DNA from: Brachybacterium sillae | GTDB taxonomy: Bacteria; Actinomycetota; Actinomycetes; Actinomycetales; Dermabacteraceae | Assembly: GCF_025028335.1 (NCBI RefSeq) | Contig: NZ_JAFEUW010000001.1 | Location: 744,001-808,000, forward strand | DNA: 64,000 bases | Direction of reading: 5' to 3' | Shown here: positions 37,467 through 47,225 of the stretch, one piece after another | How positions within the stretch are numbered: position 1 is the stretch's first letter | How the letters are laid out: each line of letters begins with the position of its first letter | Made by a program: the position numbers and the translations under genes | The notes under the pieces: model-generated | Told to the model about the DNA's origin: nothing | The model's database searches: none | Seen by the model: the letters and a program-made list of their open reading frames with translations, nothing else

Positions 37467-38341
37467 CGCGGGGTCGTCGTTCCTGTGGGGGTGGGATGGT
37501 GACGCCGCAGCTGCTCGAAGAGGCAGACGGTGGCGGCGGTGGTGACGTTGAGGGATTCTGCCCGGCCCGCCAGGGGGATCCGCACGGCGAGGTCGCTGGC
37601 GTCGATCACGTCGGTCGGCAGGCCGTGGGCCTCATTGCCGAACAGCCAGGCCACGCGCGACGGCAGGGCCGCGGCGAACAGATCCTGCGGGGCGTAGCCG
37701 CTGGTCGCGACGGGGGCGAGTCCCGCCCCACGCAGAGTCTCCAGAAGGGTGGCGGGGTCGGCGCCGACGACGACGGGCACGTGGAACAGGGAACCGGCGC
37801 TGGCGCGGACGACCTTCGGGGCGTGGGGGTCGGCGCTGCCGGCGGTAAGGATCACCAGGGCCGCGCCGGCGGCGTCGGCGGTGCGCAGCAGGGTGCCGAC
37901 GTTGCCGGGGTCGCGCAGGTCGTGCAGCACGGCGACGGACACGGGACCGGTGGGAAGGGCGGCGAGGGCGTCGTCGAGGGGGCGGTCGACGGGCCGGGCG
38001 GTGGCGACGGCGCCCTGCGGGGAGACCATGCCGCCGCTGCCGTCGTCGTCCCGCACCATGGCGCGCAGCACGTCGTCACCGACGACCCTGTGGGGGATGT
38101 CGGCGCTGCGGGCGAGCCGCGTCAGTTCGGGGTGGTCGGCGGCGGCGCGGTCGGTGAGGAACAGCTCGGTGGCGACGTCGGGCCGTTCCGCGAGGAGCGA
38201 GCGGACGGCCTGCGGGCCCTCGACGCGCAGCAGACCATGGCGCCGACGCGCCGAGCGCCCGGAGAGCGAGGCGATCCGCCGCACCCGATCCGATCGGGGG
38301 GAGGTGATCGCCTGCTGCTCCGGGCGCTCGGGAGAGGTCAT
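37463..38341 (-). CDS. SpoU-family rRNA methyltransferase (TrmH/TsnR type)
   Basis: The protein has 292 residues. An N-terminal substrate-binding domain (about 20-115) precedes the SPOUT knot domain with its three motifs: HDLRDPGNVGTLLRTADA, WLFGNEAHGLP and RAESLNVTTAATVCLFE. It methylates a 2'-hydroxyl in RNA, most likely 23S rRNA; the exact site cannot be read. The position right after rplT is usual for this subfamily. Confidence 0.9.
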   Translation of the reverse strand: MTSPERPEQQAITSPRSDRVRRIASLSGRSARRRHGLLRVEGPQAVRSLLAERPDVATELFLTDRAAADHPELTRLARSADIPHRVVGDDVLRAMVRDDDGSGGMVSPQGAVATARPVDRPLDDALAALPTGPVSVAVLHDLRDPGNVGTLLRTADAAGAALVILTAGSADPHAPKVVRASAGSLFHVPVVVGADPATLLETLRGAGLAPVATSGYAPQDLFAAALPSRVAWLFGNEAHGLPTDVIDASDLAVRIPLAGRAESLNVTTAATVCLFEQLRRHHPTPTGTTTPR

Positions 38342-38348
38342 GCGACGC

Positions 38349-38729
38349 TCAGGCCGCGGGGGCGTTGACGTCCTTCGGCAGGGCGTTCTTCGCGACCTCG
38401 ACGAGAGCGGCGAACGCGGCCTGGTCGTTGACCGCGAGCTCCGCCAGCATGCGACGGTCGACCTCGACGCCCGCCAGGCCGAGGCCCTGGATGAAGCGGT
38501 TGTAGGTCATGCCGTTGGCGCGAGCCGCCGCGTTGATGCGCTGGATCCACAGACGACGGAAGTCGCCCTTGCGGACCTTGCGGTCGCGGAAGTTGTAGGT
38601 GGCCGAGTGGAGCACCTGCTCCTTGGCCTTGCGGTACAGGCGCGAGCGCTGGCCGCGGTAGCCGCTGGCCTGCTCGAGGATCTCCCGACGCTTCTTCTGG
38701 GCGTTGACTGCCCGCTTCACGCGTGCCAC
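38349..38729 (-). CDS. rplT: Ribosomal protein L20
   Basis: The protein has 126 residues: a basic N-terminal helix that threads into 23S rRNA ([18 protein letters not shown]) and a globular C-terminal domain with RDYVKRGDFR-like [19 protein letters not shown]. An early assembly protein of the large subunit and, in other bacteria, a repressor of its own operon. It follows rpmI by 62 bases. Confidence 0.97.
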   Translation of the reverse strand: MARVKRAVNAQKKRREILEQASGYRGQRSRLYRKAKEQVLHSATYNFRDRKVRKGDFRRLWIQRINAAARANGMTYNRFIQGLGLAGVEVDRRMLAELAVNDQAAFAALVEVAKNALPKDVNAPAA

Positions 38730-38791
38730 GTGATTCTCCTTCGCTGGTATTCGAGTTCAGGGGTGCGGGAACTCTTCTCCCGCGAGGGGGC

Positions 38792-38986
38792 TCAGCGGCC
38801 GAGCAGCCGCTTGATGCGCTTGGTGTCCGCCGCAGAGACGTCGCCGTCCTTGCCCAGGCGGCGCTTGCGGTTGGTGGACTTGTGCTCGAGCAGGTGGCGC
38901 ACGTTGGCCTTCTCCCGCATGAGCTTGCCGGAGCCGGTCACGCGCACGCGCTTCTTGGTGCCGGAGTGGGTCTTGTTCTTCGGCAT
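38792..38986 (-). CDS. rpmI: Ribosomal protein L35
   Basis: The protein has 64 residues, with [20 protein letters not shown] at the N-terminus and [14 protein letters not shown], both standard for L35. It lies 79 bases after infC and before rplT. Confidence 0.97.
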   Translation of the reverse strand: MPKNKTHSGTKKRVRVTGSGKLMREKANVRHLLEHKSTNRKRRLGKDGDVSAADTKRIKRLLGR

Positions 38987-39065
38987 GAGCCTTCTTCTCC
39001 TTCGTGGTGGGATCGCGGGCGGGGCGCCAGGCGCCGCGTCCGCGATCAGGACTGTGTGGCCGGGG

Positions 39066-39731
39066 TCAGGACTGCGTGGTCCCCGACGCCGTGGTCTCGG
39101 GGGCGGTGGCCTCGGCGGCGGGGGCCGCGGACGTGTCGGACGTCGTGCCCTCCGCCTCGGACTTCGCAGCCGCCTTCTCCGCGTCGGTCTTACGCTTGCG
39201 CGCCTCGGCCCGGGCCTGGGCCTTCTTCTTGTGGGGGCCGAGGACCATGACCATGCTGCGGCCGTCGGCCCGCGGGTGAGTCTCCACGTAGCCGTACTCG
39301 GAGACGTCCTCCGCCATGCGGCCCAGCAGCTTCACGCCCATCTCGGGGCGGGACTGCTCACGGCCGCGGAACCGGACGATGACCTTCACCTTGTTCCCGC
39401 CGGAGAGGAACTTCTCGACGTTGCGACGCTTGGTCTCGTAGTCGTGGGTGTCGATCTTCAGGCCCATCCGGATCTCCTTCTGGACCGTGTTGGCCTGGTT
39501 CTTCCGGGCCTCGCGCGCCTTCATGTTGGCTTCGTACTTGTACTTGCCGTAATCCATGAGACGTGCGACGGGCGGGTTCGCGCCCGGGGCCACCTCGACC
39601 AGGTCGAGATCGGCCTCGGCGGCCAGACGAAGGGCGTCCTCCACACGGACGATGCCGACCTGCTCGCCGGCGGGGCCGACCAGAAGGACCTTCGGAACCC
39701 TGATCTGGCCGTTGATGCGCTGCTCGCTGAT
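39066..39731 (-). CDS. infC: Translation initiation factor IF-3, AUC start codon
   Basis: The protein has 221 residues. Conserved similarity begins at [20 protein letters not shown], encoded from an ATC at 39731. A GAGGAG Shine-Dalgarno sequence is 5 bases upstream and an in-frame TGA at 39741-39743 excludes any upstream ATG or GTG. The first in-frame canonical codon inside (GTG, before EDALRL) would delete about 30 conserved residues. Rare AUU or AUC starts on infC let IF-3 repress its own synthesis. The N and C domains are complete ([32 protein letters not shown]). The last 45 residues are an Ala/Thr/Glu-rich tail. Confidence 0.95.
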   Translation of the reverse strand: MSEQRINGQIRVPKVLLVGPAGEQVGIVRVEDALRLAAEADLDLVEVAPGANPPVARLMDYGKYKYEANMKAREARKNQANTVQKEIRMGLKIDTHDYETKRRNVEKFLSGGNKVKVIVRFRGREQSRPEMGVKLLGRMAEDVSEYGYVETHPRADGRSMVMVLGPHKKKAQARAEARKRKTDAEKAAAKSEAEGTTSDTSAAPAAEATAPETTASGTTQS

Positions 39732-40046
39732 GGTGTCTCCTCACCTCGGATGTCGTCGAACACGACGAGGGCCCCCATCGAGGATGGAGGCCCCTGGTGA
39801 TGCGCAGCGCACGGCACTGCGGACCGCGCGAGGGCGGTCATCACGACCCGGCGACCCGGGGGCCGCGAGGTGGGAGCGGGGCTCCACTTCGACACGGGAA
39901 CGGCGTGTTCCGGTCCACTATCCTACCAGCGGATCCGTGGCGGCCGGGGTGATGTGCATCGCCCCGGGCGGGCGGCGGATCTCCCCCATCCAGCGCACCG
40001 CAGACGGCGCCCCGCGCGCCGCGACGGAAGGACCCGGCGAGAGAGC
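39732..40046 (-). promoter_or_regulatory. infC promoter and leader
   Basis: On the minus strand TAGGAT (39920-39925) is a good -10, without a clear -35. It gives a leader of about 180 bases before infC. Near its end a 10-bp stem (one G-U pair, loop CCTCG) occupies about 39765-39790. The length and position fit an autoregulatory leader for the infC-rpmI-rplT operon, as known for L20 in other bacteria. The divergent DUF1844 gene starts at 40047. Confidence 0.5.
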
Positions 40047-40472
40047 ATGCAGGACCACAGCCAGGACGATCGACCGGATCCCCTCACCCCCGGCATCGCC
40101 GGCCACCCCGAGGTGGACGCGGCCACGGGCGGCACCGACGTGGCCGAGGAGCTGCGGGACATCGCCGACGTCTCCGCCGTCGAGATCATCACCACCGCCA
40201 CCGTGCACCTCATGAGCGCCGCCGCCGTGAAGGTCGGCCTCGCGGAGGACGAGGAGGGCGGGCAGTACCAGGACCTCGCGGAGGCGCGGAAGCTCATCAC
40301 CGCGCTCGCGGGCCTGGTGACGGCTGCCGCCCCGGAGATCGGCGGGGAGCACGCTCGCTCCCTGCGCGACGGTCTGCGGTCACTGCAGCTGGCTTTCGCC
40401 GAGGCGCTGCCGTTCCCCGACGCGCCCGGGGAGGGACCGGGCGAGAAGTGGACGGGGCGCGTCAGCCGCTGA
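40047..40472 (+). CDS. DUF1844 family protein
   Basis: The protein has 141 residues from the ATG at 40047. DUF1844 core: an alpha-helical block DVSAVEIITTATVHLMSAAA and EARKLITALAGLVTAA, with an acidic N-terminal tail. Function unknown. It is commonly next to infC and the ribosomal genes in actinobacteria. The 3' end overlaps the convergent MFS gene by 11 bases. Confidence 0.88.
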   Translation: MQDHSQDDRPDPLTPGIAGHPEVDAATGGTDVAEELRDIADVSAVEIITTATVHLMSAAAVKVGLAEDEEGGQYQDLAEARKLITALAGLVTAAAPEIGGEHARSLRDGLRSLQLAFAEALPFPDAPGEGPGEKWTGRVSR

Positions 40473-41832
40473 ACCGCTGCCGCAGCAGTGCCCGACGCCG
40501 GGTGCGTCGCATCCGCTGCGCGGTGAGGCCGGCGACCGCGACCACCACACCGAGCAGCCCGGCGGAGGCGATGGCGACCCCCGGCCCGGCGGCATCGATG
40601 ATCAGACCGATCACGGGGCCGCCGACGGCCGCCCCGATGGTCATCGCGGTGCCGTGCCAGCCCATCGCCTCGCCGCGCACCTCCTCCGGCACCAGGTGGC
40701 TGATGGCCTCCCCGGTGGCGGAGATGATCGGGGCACAGGCCACACCCGCCACGAACACCGTGACGCCGAGCATCACCGGCCCGTGCGCCAGGGCGATCGG
40801 CACCGTCAGCGCTCCCAGCGCGAGCAGCACCCACAGCGGCGGGATCTGCCGGGTCATGGCACCGTAGACGGTGCCGCCGATCACCGACCCGGCGCACCAC
40901 ATCACCATGATCACGCCCACGAGGCCGGTGCGTCCGGCACCGTCGAGGATCGCGACGATGGCGAGGTCGGTAGCGGTCAGCTCCAGGGAGCCGACGGCCG
41001 TGGCGACCAGCACCGCCAGACCGCCGAGGGTCAGCAGGGCATCCCGGGCCGAGACGGCCTGCGCTCCGCGGCCCCCCTCCCGCTCGTCGCGGCGGCGCCC
41101 CGGTTCGTGGTCCGGGTCGATCACCGGGATTGCACCGGTGGAGAGGTCCTCTGCGGTGCGCTTGTCCCGCAGGGACTCCATCGACGGGGAGGCCCCCAGC
41201 ACCGCGTTCTCCGCGGCATCGAGCGCGGCCGGCATCCGCACCGGCAGGGTGATCTGGTCACTGCGGGTGGGCGGGTTCACCACCGCCAGGCCGACACCGG
41301 CGGCGGCCACCAGCGCGGCGACCACGAGCATCGTCTCCCGGGTGCCCAGCTGCAGCGCGAGCACCGTCGCCCCCGCCGGGCCGATCATGAAGACGATCTC
41401 GGTGAGCACCGAGTCCAGAGCGAAGGCGCTGCGGCGGTGTGTGGCGGGCACCAGCACCGCCAGCGAGGTGCGCACCACCGCGAACACCGGCAGGGCGTAG
41501 ATCCCCCCGAGCAGCGCCAGCAGCACCAGCCCCCAGTACGGGGCGTAGGCGGCGGCGATCAGAGAGGCGGTCTGCACCACGATCGACGGGGCGACGGCGC
41601 GCCGCAGACCCCGGCGGTCGACGATCCGCCCACGCCACGGGGAGGAGATGGCACTGCCGACGGTGGAGGCGGTGACGATCAGACCCGCCGCCAGGTACGA
41701 CAGGTGGAGGGTCAGCACCACGTGCAAGGTGAGCAGCAGCCCGAGGGCGCTGAAGGGGATGCGCGCGAGGAAGCCGAGGATCAGCAGGGGCAGAGCCCCG
41801 GGCACGGCGAGCACGCGACGGTACGCGTCCAC
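40462..41832 (-). CDS. MFS transporter
   Basis: The protein has 456 residues from a GTG at 41832. Twelve membrane segments are predicted, in two halves separated by a charged loop (about 205-255). The cytoplasmic loop 2-3 element reads GRIVDRRGLRRAV. The substrate cannot be told; closest in style to drug or sugar efflux families. It starts 4 bases after sseB and ends tail-to-tail over the DUF1844 stop, so it probably belongs to the his transcript. Confidence 0.87.
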   Translation of the reverse strand: MDAYRRVLAVPGALPLLILGFLARIPFSALGLLLTLHVVLTLHLSYLAAGLIVTASTVGSAISSPWRGRIVDRRGLRRAVAPSIVVQTASLIAAAYAPYWGLVLLALLGGIYALPVFAVVRTSLAVLVPATHRRSAFALDSVLTEIVFMIGPAGATVLALQLGTRETMLVVAALVAAAGVGLAVVNPPTRSDQITLPVRMPAALDAAENAVLGASPSMESLRDKRTAEDLSTGAIPVIDPDHEPGRRRDEREGGRGAQAVSARDALLTLGGLAVLVATAVGSLELTATDLAIVAILDGAGRTGLVGVIMVMWCAGSVIGGTVYGAMTRQIPPLWVLLALGALTVPIALAHGPVMLGVTVFVAGVACAPIISATGEAISHLVPEEVRGEAMGWHGTAMTIGAAVGGPVIGLIIDAAGPGVAIASAGLLGVVVAVAGLTAQRMRRTRRRALLRQRFSG

Positions 41833-41836
41833 GGCC

Positions 41837-42661
41837 TCAGCCCCTCAGCGTCAGGGCGAGGGAGCTGATGCGCTCGGCCACCAGCGGGCTGCGGCCGAGC
41901 CGGGCGGTGAGACCGTCGACCACCTGCCGCATACCCTCGCGGTCAAGACCGGACACCAGGTGGGTCACCAGCTCCACCTCCCGCTGGGCGCCGGCTCGCG
42001 GCTCGAGGGCGACGACGCCGGGGGCGTCGGCGGCGATCCGGTCGAGCTCGGCGCGCAGCTCCGGGTCGCGGTGCGGCGGCACCCAGTCGCGGCCCTGCGC
42101 GAGCGCCCACAGCACCGACCGTGGCAGCACCACCGGTGCGACCTCGAGTCCGGGGTCGAGCAGCAGCACGGTGCAGCCCTCCTGCACGGCCGCCTGCGCG
42201 GCCTGTGGGGCCACCACCGGCACCGGGCGGGCGTCAGTGCGCCACGCGGCGAGCGCCTGCACCGAGGAGAACACCGGCAGGGCCTGGGAGCCGTCCGCAC
42301 CACGCACCGTCACCATCGCCATGTCGGCGCCGTTGTCGCTGGTCAGGCCGTGCGCGGAGATCGTCTCCCCGGCGCCGACCGCCATGATCGGCACCAGCAC
42401 TCGGCTGCGGGCGAGGGCCGCGACGAGGCGGTCACGCTCCGGGTCCTCCCCCGCGGCGTGGGCGGCGAGGGCGTCGGCGAGCTCCGCGGGGGCGGAGCCG
42501 TCGTCCTCAGGGAAGGGGCTGACGGTGTAGTCACGGCCCTTCCACGGCACCCCGGCGGTGTCGGTGAGCGGTGATTTCTCGCGGAAGTGGGCGGGCAGGG
42601 TGCGGTGCCCCGCACCGGCGCCGTCGGGGTCCGGCGGGGGCGTGGGGGTCATGGAGGTCAC
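41837..42661 (-). CDS. SseB N-terminal domain protein
   Basis: The protein has 274 residues. It has the SseB-like fold region with [27 protein letters not shown] and [11 protein letters not shown], and a second C-terminal alpha/beta part (about 190-270). Function unknown in actinobacteria, although the gene is often found next to priA. The start overlaps the priA stop as ATGA. Confidence 0.85.
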   Translation of the reverse strand: MTSMTPTPPPDPDGAGAGHRTLPAHFREKSPLTDTAGVPWKGRDYTVSPFPEDDGSAPAELADALAAHAAGEDPERDRLVAALARSRVLVPIMAVGAGETISAHGLTSDNGADMAMVTVRGADGSQALPVFSSVQALAAWRTDARPVPVVAPQAAQAAVQEGCTVLLLDPGLEVAPVVLPRSVLWALAQGRDWVPPHRDPELRAELDRIAADAPGVVALEPRAGAQREVELVTHLVSGLDREGMRQVVDGLTARLGRSPLVAERISSLALTLRG

Positions 42662-43389
42662 CGCTCGGCGACCTCCAGGGCTTCGCGCACCGTGAACGCG
42701 CCCGCGTACAGGGCCTTCCCGACGATCGCGCCCTCGACACCCTGCGGCACCAGCTCCCGCAGGGCGGCGAGGTCGTCCAGGGAGCTGACACCGCCCGAGG
42801 CGACCACCTTCGCGTCAGTGCGGGCGCACACGGCGCGCAGCAGGTCGAGGTTGGGGCCCTGCAGGGTGCCGTCCTTGGTGACGTCGGTGACGACGTAGCG
42901 GGTGCAGCCGGCGGCGTCCAGCCGGTCGAGGGTCTCCCACAGGTCGCCGCCCTCGCGGGTCCAACCGCGGGCGGCCAGGGTGGTGCCGCGCACGTCCAGG
43001 CCGACGGCGATGCGGTCACCGTGCTCGCCGATCACACGGGCCGTCCACTCGGGGTCCTCCAGGGCGGCGGTGCCGAGGTTCACGCGGCGGCAGCCGGTGG
43101 CCAGGGCGCGCTCCAGGGAGGCGTCGTCGCGGATCCCGCCGGACAGCTCCACGTTCATGTCAACGGCGGCGCAGACCTCAGCCAGCAGCTCCGCGTTGGA
43201 TCCGCGCCCGAAGGCGGCGTCGAGATCCACCAGATGCAGCCAGGAGGCACCGGCCTGTTCGAAGGTGCGGGCGGCGTCGATCGGGGCACCGTAGGTGGTC
43301 TCGGTGCCGGCCTCCCCCTGGACCAGGCGCACGGCCTGGCCGTCGGCGACGTCGACGGCGGGCAGCAGTTCGAGGACGGGGCGGGACAT
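42658..43389 (-). CDS. priA: Bifunctional HisA/TrpF isomerase PriA
   Basis: The protein has 243 residues, a (beta/alpha)8 barrel. Catalytic aspartates lie in [10 protein letters not shown] (D13) and VTDVTKDGT; phosphate loops are SGGIRDD and VASGGVSS. It isomerises ProFAR in histidine synthesis and, in actinobacteria lacking trpF, also phosphoribosylanthranilate in tryptophan synthesis. The second activity is inferred from lineage. The start ATG at 43389 has GGAGG 6 bases upstream. Confidence 0.93.
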   Translation of the reverse strand: MSRPVLELLPAVDVADGQAVRLVQGEAGTETTYGAPIDAARTFEQAGASWLHLVDLDAAFGRGSNAELLAEVCAAVDMNVELSGGIRDDASLERALATGCRRVNLGTAALEDPEWTARVIGEHGDRIAVGLDVRGTTLAARGWTREGGDLWETLDRLDAAGCTRYVVTDVTKDGTLQGPNLDLLRAVCARTDAKVVASGGVSSLDDLAALRELVPQGVEGAIVGKALYAGAFTVREALEVAER

Positions 43390-43409
43390 GGGAACCTCCG
43401 GGAGGGTGG

Positions 43410-43565
43410 TCACTGGTTGATGCGCCAGAGGGCGACGACGATGCAGGCGAGGGCGGCGACGGCCAGGACGATCACCGACCACAGCGGCTTGCGGTGGGTA
43501 TGGAAGGACCACGCCCCGCCCAGCAGGATCCCGCCGAGGGCGAGCATGACGAACGCGAGGGCCAT
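43410..43565 (-). CDS. 51-residue membrane protein in the his operon
   Basis: ATG at 43565 directly follows the hisH stop (TGAATG) and the frame ends at 43410, 20 bases before priA. The product has two hydrophobic segments, [16 protein letters not shown] and [18 protein letters not shown], joined by a short loop SFHTHRKP; both would cross the membrane as a hairpin. Spacing on both sides and high third-position GC support a real gene. No family recognised. It may only carry translation from hisH to priA, or act at the membrane. Confidence 0.75.
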   Translation of the reverse strand: MALAFVMLALGGILLGGAWSFHTHRKPLWSVIVLAVAALACIVVALWRINQ

Positions 43566-44261
43566 TCAGTCCACCTTCCCGCCGGCGGCGGCGCGCCGCG
43601 GCAGCGTCCCGATCCAGTTGCGCAGCAGGGTCAGCCCGGCCTCGCCGCTCTTCTCCGGGTGGAACTGGGTGGCGCTCAGGGCACCGTTCTCGACGGCGGC
43701 GACGAAGCGGTCCCCGCCGTGCTCGGCCCAGGTCACCAGCGGTGCCGGCAGATGGGGGATGGGCTCCAGCTCCCACTGCCGCGCGGCATAGGAGTGGACG
43801 AAGTAGAAGCGCTCCTGCTCGATGCCGGCGAACAGCCGCGAGCCGCTGGAGGCCTCGACGGTGTTCCAGCCCATGTGCGGCACGATCGGGGATTCCAGCT
43901 GGGTGACGGTGCCGGGCCATTGGTCCAGGCCCCGGGCCCGCACCCCGTGCTCCTCCCCTGCGGAGAAGAGGATCTGGTGGCCCACGCAGATGCCGAGCAC
44001 CGGCAGACCCCCGGCGAGCCGCCGCTCCACCAGGCGGTCCCCTCCGACCCGGCGCACCTGCTCGACGGTGGCGGCGAAGGCCCCGACACCGGGGACGACA
44101 AGACCGTCGGCAGCCATGCCGGCGTCACGGTCGGCGGTGAGCTCGACCTGCGCCCCGGCGGCCTCGAGGGCCCGCACGGCGGAGCGGACGTTCCCGCTGC
44201 CGTGGTCGAGGACGACCACGCGGGGGCGCGGCCCGCCGGGCGAGCTGGCCTGTGCCGTCAT
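43566..44261 (-). CDS. hisH: Imidazole glycerol phosphate synthase glutaminase subunit
   Basis: The protein has 231 residues from the ATG at 44261, which overlaps the orf216 stop. Class I glutamine amidotransferase: nucleophile C92 in [11 protein letters not shown], and His/Glu in QFHPEKSG. It supplies ammonia to HisF; hisF is not in this window. Confidence 0.94.
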   Translation of the reverse strand: MTAQASSPGGPRPRVVVLDHGSGNVRSAVRALEAAGAQVELTADRDAGMAADGLVVPGVGAFAATVEQVRRVGGDRLVERRLAGGLPVLGICVGHQILFSAGEEHGVRARGLDQWPGTVTQLESPIVPHMGWNTVEASSGSRLFAGIEQERFYFVHSYAARQWELEPIPHLPAPLVTWAEHGGDRFVAAVENGALSATQFHPEKSGEAGLTLLRNWIGTLPRRAAAGGKVD

Positions 44262-44908
44262 CGGCGGCGGCCCCGGCCGTCGTCGGACAGCCATTCCAGG
44301 GCCTCGGCACGGCTGAGACGACTCGGGTCGTGGCCCTCGCCGAGGTCGTCGAGGTCCTGCGCGCCGAGCAGCAGCTGCTCGACGAGGCCGTCGACGGCGC
44401 CGAGCACCAGCGCCGGGGAGACGTCGTCCCCGCGGGAGCCGTCGCGGTAGCGGGTGGCGGTCATGCGGTCACCGCGCCGCCAGAACAGCACGACGCCGTT
44501 GCGCTGCAGGGCGGTGGAGACGACGGCGGCGAGCTCGTGGGCGCCGGTCTCGTCGAGGGCGCCGACGGCGATCGCCCCGGTCCCGGTCTCGTGGATGCGG
44601 GTGCCGGGCGGCACGACGAGACCGTCGGTGCGGGCCTCCTGTCCGAGGCGGACGGCGCCGGCGAGGGCGCGGGCGGAGGCGACGGCGGTGGCGACGACGG
44701 CGAGGGTCGGCTCGGTCTGCTCCTGCAGCTCATCGAAGGGGTCCGGAGCGTCGTCCCTCCGGCCGACCTCACCGCGAGGGGCGGCGCTGCCGGGGGCGGT
44801 GGCCTCGGGGACGTCCTCGAGGTCGAGGCCCTCCATCATGCGGGCGAACTCGGCGTCGATGTCCTCCGGGGAATGGTCATCGGGGCGGGGGGCGTCGGGC
44901 GTGGTCAC
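44258..44908 (-). CDS. Uncharacterised his-operon protein (orf216)
   Basis: The protein has 216 residues from a GTG at 44908 that overlaps the hisB stop (GTGA). An acidic, disordered N-terminus (about 1-65) is followed by an alpha/beta domain with two related halves: [13 protein letters not shown] ... [16 protein letters not shown] ... [20 protein letters not shown]. It ends in an Arg-rich tail. No catalytic motif or membrane segment seen, and I do not recognise the family. It is translationally coupled on both sides (hisB, hisH), so it probably serves with them. Confidence 0.8.
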   Translation of the reverse strand: MTTPDAPRPDDHSPEDIDAEFARMMEGLDLEDVPEATAPGSAAPRGEVGRRDDAPDPFDELQEQTEPTLAVVATAVASARALAGAVRLGQEARTDGLVVPPGTRIHETGTGAIAVGALDETGAHELAAVVSTALQRNGVVLFWRRGDRMTATRYRDGSRGDDVSPALVLGAVDGLVEQLLLGAQDLDDLGEGHDPSRLSRAEALEWLSDDGRGRRR

Positions 44909-45513
44909 AGTGCTCCCTTCGTCGACGGGACGTCGTGCACCCGCGGGTCGAGCGCCACGGCGACGCGCAGGGCGCGGGCGAGGGCCTTGAACTGGGCCTC
45001 CACCACGTGGTGGGGGTCGCGGCCGGCCAGTACCCGCATGTGCAGGCAGATCGCGGCGTGGAAGGCCAGGGACTCCATGACGTGGCGGGTCAGGGAGCCG
45101 GTGAAGTGGCCACCGATCAGGTGCAGTTCCTGCCCGGCGGGCTCTCCTTCGTGCACGCAGTAGGGGCGGCCGGAGACGTCCACGACGGCCTGGGCGAGGG
45201 CCTCGTCGAGCGGGACCAGGGCGTCCCCGAAGCGGGCGATGCCGACCTTGTCCCCGAGGGCCTCCCGCAGGCACTGCCCGAGCACGATCGCGGTGTCCTC
45301 CACGGTGTGGTGGACGTCGATGTGGGTGTCCCCGGTGGCGCGCACGGTGAGGTCGAACCGGGCGTGGGTGCCGAGGGCGGTGAGCATGTGGTCGAAGAAC
45401 GGCACGGAGGTGGACACGTCCACGTGACCGGTGCCGTCGAGGTCCAGGAACACCTCCACCTGGGACTCGCGGGTCTCGCGGTGGATGCGCGCCTGGCGCG
45501 GGGCGGTGCTCAT
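44905..45513 (-). CDS. hisB: Imidazoleglycerol-phosphate dehydratase
   Basis: The protein has 202 residues. Metal-binding motifs are [29 protein letters not shown] and, in the second repeat, FHAAICLHM and [17 protein letters not shown]. It dehydrates IGP to imidazole-acetol phosphate. The start ATG at 45513 overlaps the hisC stop (ATGA). Confidence 0.96.
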   Translation of the reverse strand: MSTAPRQARIHRETRESQVEVFLDLDGTGHVDVSTSVPFFDHMLTALGTHARFDLTVRATGDTHIDVHHTVEDTAIVLGQCLREALGDKVGIARFGDALVPLDEALAQAVVDVSGRPYCVHEGEPAGQELHLIGGHFTGSLTRHVMESLAFHAAICLHMRVLAGRDPHHVVEAQFKALARALRVAVALDPRVHDVPSTKGAL

Positions 45514-46694
45514 GCGTCCTCCCTCCCGGGGGTCGTCGCGGTGGTGGTGTCGTCCGCTGTCGCAGCGGTGGGTTCCGGGTCGGCGGTCTCGAGGGCGCGG
45601 CGGAACGCGGCGTTGTCCTCCGGGGTGCCGATCGACACCCGCAGCCATCCGGGCGGGCCGACCTCCCGCACTAGCACTCCCTGGTCGAGCAGGCTCTGCC
45701 ACACCTCGTGGCGATCGCGCCGCACGGTGAACAGCACGAAGTTCGCATCCGACGGCGCGACGTCGTGGCCGCGCTGGCGCAGATGCTCGGCGAGGGCGTC
45801 GCGTTCCCGGCGCAGCATCGCCACGGTGGACAGCAGCTCCCGGCGGTGCCGCAGAGCGGCACGGGCCACCGCCTGGGTGATGGCGGACAGGTGATACGGC
45901 AGGCGCACGATGCGGACGGTGTCGACGATCCGTCGGTCGGCCACCATGTACCCCAGGCGCGCCCCCGCGAGCGCGAAGGCCTTGGACATGGTGCGGCTCA
46001 CGACGAGGTTCGGGTGCTGCCCGAGCAGGGTGAGGGCGCTCGGCACACCGTCGCGGCGGAACTCCGCGTAGGCCTCGTCGACGATCAGCAGGCCCCGATC
46101 GGCGGCGAGCTCGGCGGCGGCAGCCCGCACCACGTCGAGGTCCAGGGCGGTGCCGGTGGGGTTGTTCGGGCTGGTCAACAGCACGATCTGCAGGCGCTCC
46201 CGGCGGATCGCGGTGACGACGTCCTGCGCGGAGAGGGTGAAATCAGGGGCGGGTCCACGCTCGGCGGTGCGCCAGCTGGTGAGGGTGTCGCGGGCGTACT
46301 CGGGATACATCGAGTAGTGCGGCGCGAAGGACAGCGCGGTGCGTCCGGGACCGCCGTAGGCCAGCAACAGCTGGTGCATCACCTCGTTGGAGCCGTTGGC
46401 GGCCCACACCTCCTGCGGCGCGGGAGCCGGGATGCCCGATTCCTCGGCGAGGAAGGCGGCGAGGTCGGCGCGCAGGTCCAGGAACTCCCGATCGGGGTAG
46501 CGGTTCAGGCCCGCGGTGGCGCGGGCGACCTCCCGGGCGATGTCCTCCACCAGGGCGGGGGACGGCCCGACGGGGTTCTCATTGACGTTCAGCAGGTGCG
46601 CGGCCTCCACCTGCGGCGCCCCGTACGGCTCCATGCCGGCGAGGTCCTCCCGCGGGGCGGGCAGGGCGGCGTCGGGGAGAGCGGGGGTGGGCAT
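45510..46694 (-). CDS. hisC: Histidinol-phosphate aminotransferase
   Basis: The protein has 394 residues. A PLP class I/II aminotransferase: [22 protein letters not shown], and the Schiff-base lysine in [17 protein letters not shown]. It makes histidinol phosphate from imidazole-acetol phosphate. The start ATG at 46694 has no Shine-Dalgarno sequence but lies 6 bases after TACGAT (46701-46706), so the mRNA may be leaderless. First gene of the hisC-to-MFS transcript. The C-terminus is a Thr/Ala-rich tail. Confidence 0.94.
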   Translation of the reverse strand: MPTPALPDAALPAPREDLAGMEPYGAPQVEAAHLLNVNENPVGPSPALVEDIAREVARATAGLNRYPDREFLDLRADLAAFLAEESGIPAPAPQEVWAANGSNEVMHQLLLAYGGPGRTALSFAPHYSMYPEYARDTLTSWRTAERGPAPDFTLSAQDVVTAIRRERLQIVLLTSPNNPTGTALDLDVVRAAAAELAADRGLLIVDEAYAEFRRDGVPSALTLLGQHPNLVVSRTMSKAFALAGARLGYMVADRRIVDTVRIVRLPYHLSAITQAVARAALRHRRELLSTVAMLRRERDALAEHLRQRGHDVAPSDANFVLFTVRRDRHEVWQSLLDQGVLVREVGPPGWLRVSIGTPEDNAAFRRALETADPEPTAATADDTTTATTPGREDA

Positions 46695-46700
46695 GGGCTC

Positions 46701-46770
46701 ATCGTACTGGCGGCCCCCGACGAGCGGGGCGGTGGTCCGCCCGTCGGGTCCCGGGGCCCTGCCCTACCCT
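46701..46770. promoter_or_regulatory. Divergent leaderless promoters of hisC and DUF3054 gene
   Basis: TACGAT on the minus strand (46701-46706) is 6 bases before the hisC ATG; TACCCT on the plus strand (46765-46770) is 6 bases before the DUF3054 ATG. Neither gene has a Shine-Dalgarno sequence. No strong -35 at either. Confidence 0.4.
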
Positions 46771-46776
46771 GGACGG

Positions 46777-47154
46777 ATGTTCCGCGCTCTCGGCTCCCTG
46801 GTGGGCGATGCCCTCGCCGTCGTCCTGTTCACCGCCGTCGGTCTGATCCAGCACGGTGAACGCCTCACCACCATGAACCTGGTGATCGTGGCGTGGCCGT
46901 TCCTGCTGGGGATGCTGCTGGGTCACCTGGCGGTGCAGGCATGGAAACGCCCCTTCGCGCTGTGGCCCACCGGGGTGTTCGTCACCGCGATCACGGTGGT
47001 CGGCGGGATGGCGGTGCGCACCTTCCTGGGCGCCCCTCCGCAGGTGTCGTTCGTCGTGGTCACCAGCCTGGTGCTGGCGCTGCTGATGCTGGGATGGCGA
47101 CTGGTGGCACGATTCGTGACGGGCCGGCCGCAGCCGGGGCCCGCGGCGCGCTGA
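46777..47154 (+). CDS. DUF3054 family membrane protein
   Basis: The protein has 125 residues with four membrane segments, starting MFRALGSLVGDALAVVLFT; it contains WPFLLGMLLGH and WPTGVFVTAITVVGGMAVR, typical of DUF3054. Function unknown. The ATG at 46777 has no ribosome-binding site and follows TACCCT (46765-46770) by 6 bases. It sits alone on the plus strand between hisD and hisC. Confidence 0.87.
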   Translation: MFRALGSLVGDALAVVLFTAVGLIQHGERLTTMNLVIVAWPFLLGMLLGHLAVQAWKRPFALWPTGVFVTAITVVGGMAVRTFLGAPPQVSFVVVTSLVLALLMLGWRLVARFVTGRPQPGPAAR

Positions 47155-47225
47155 CCGCCCGCGGCGCCACCCGGACGGGCCGCCACCGCCGGGGGCCCGC
47201 GGGGCCGCTGTGGGTCCTGCCGACG

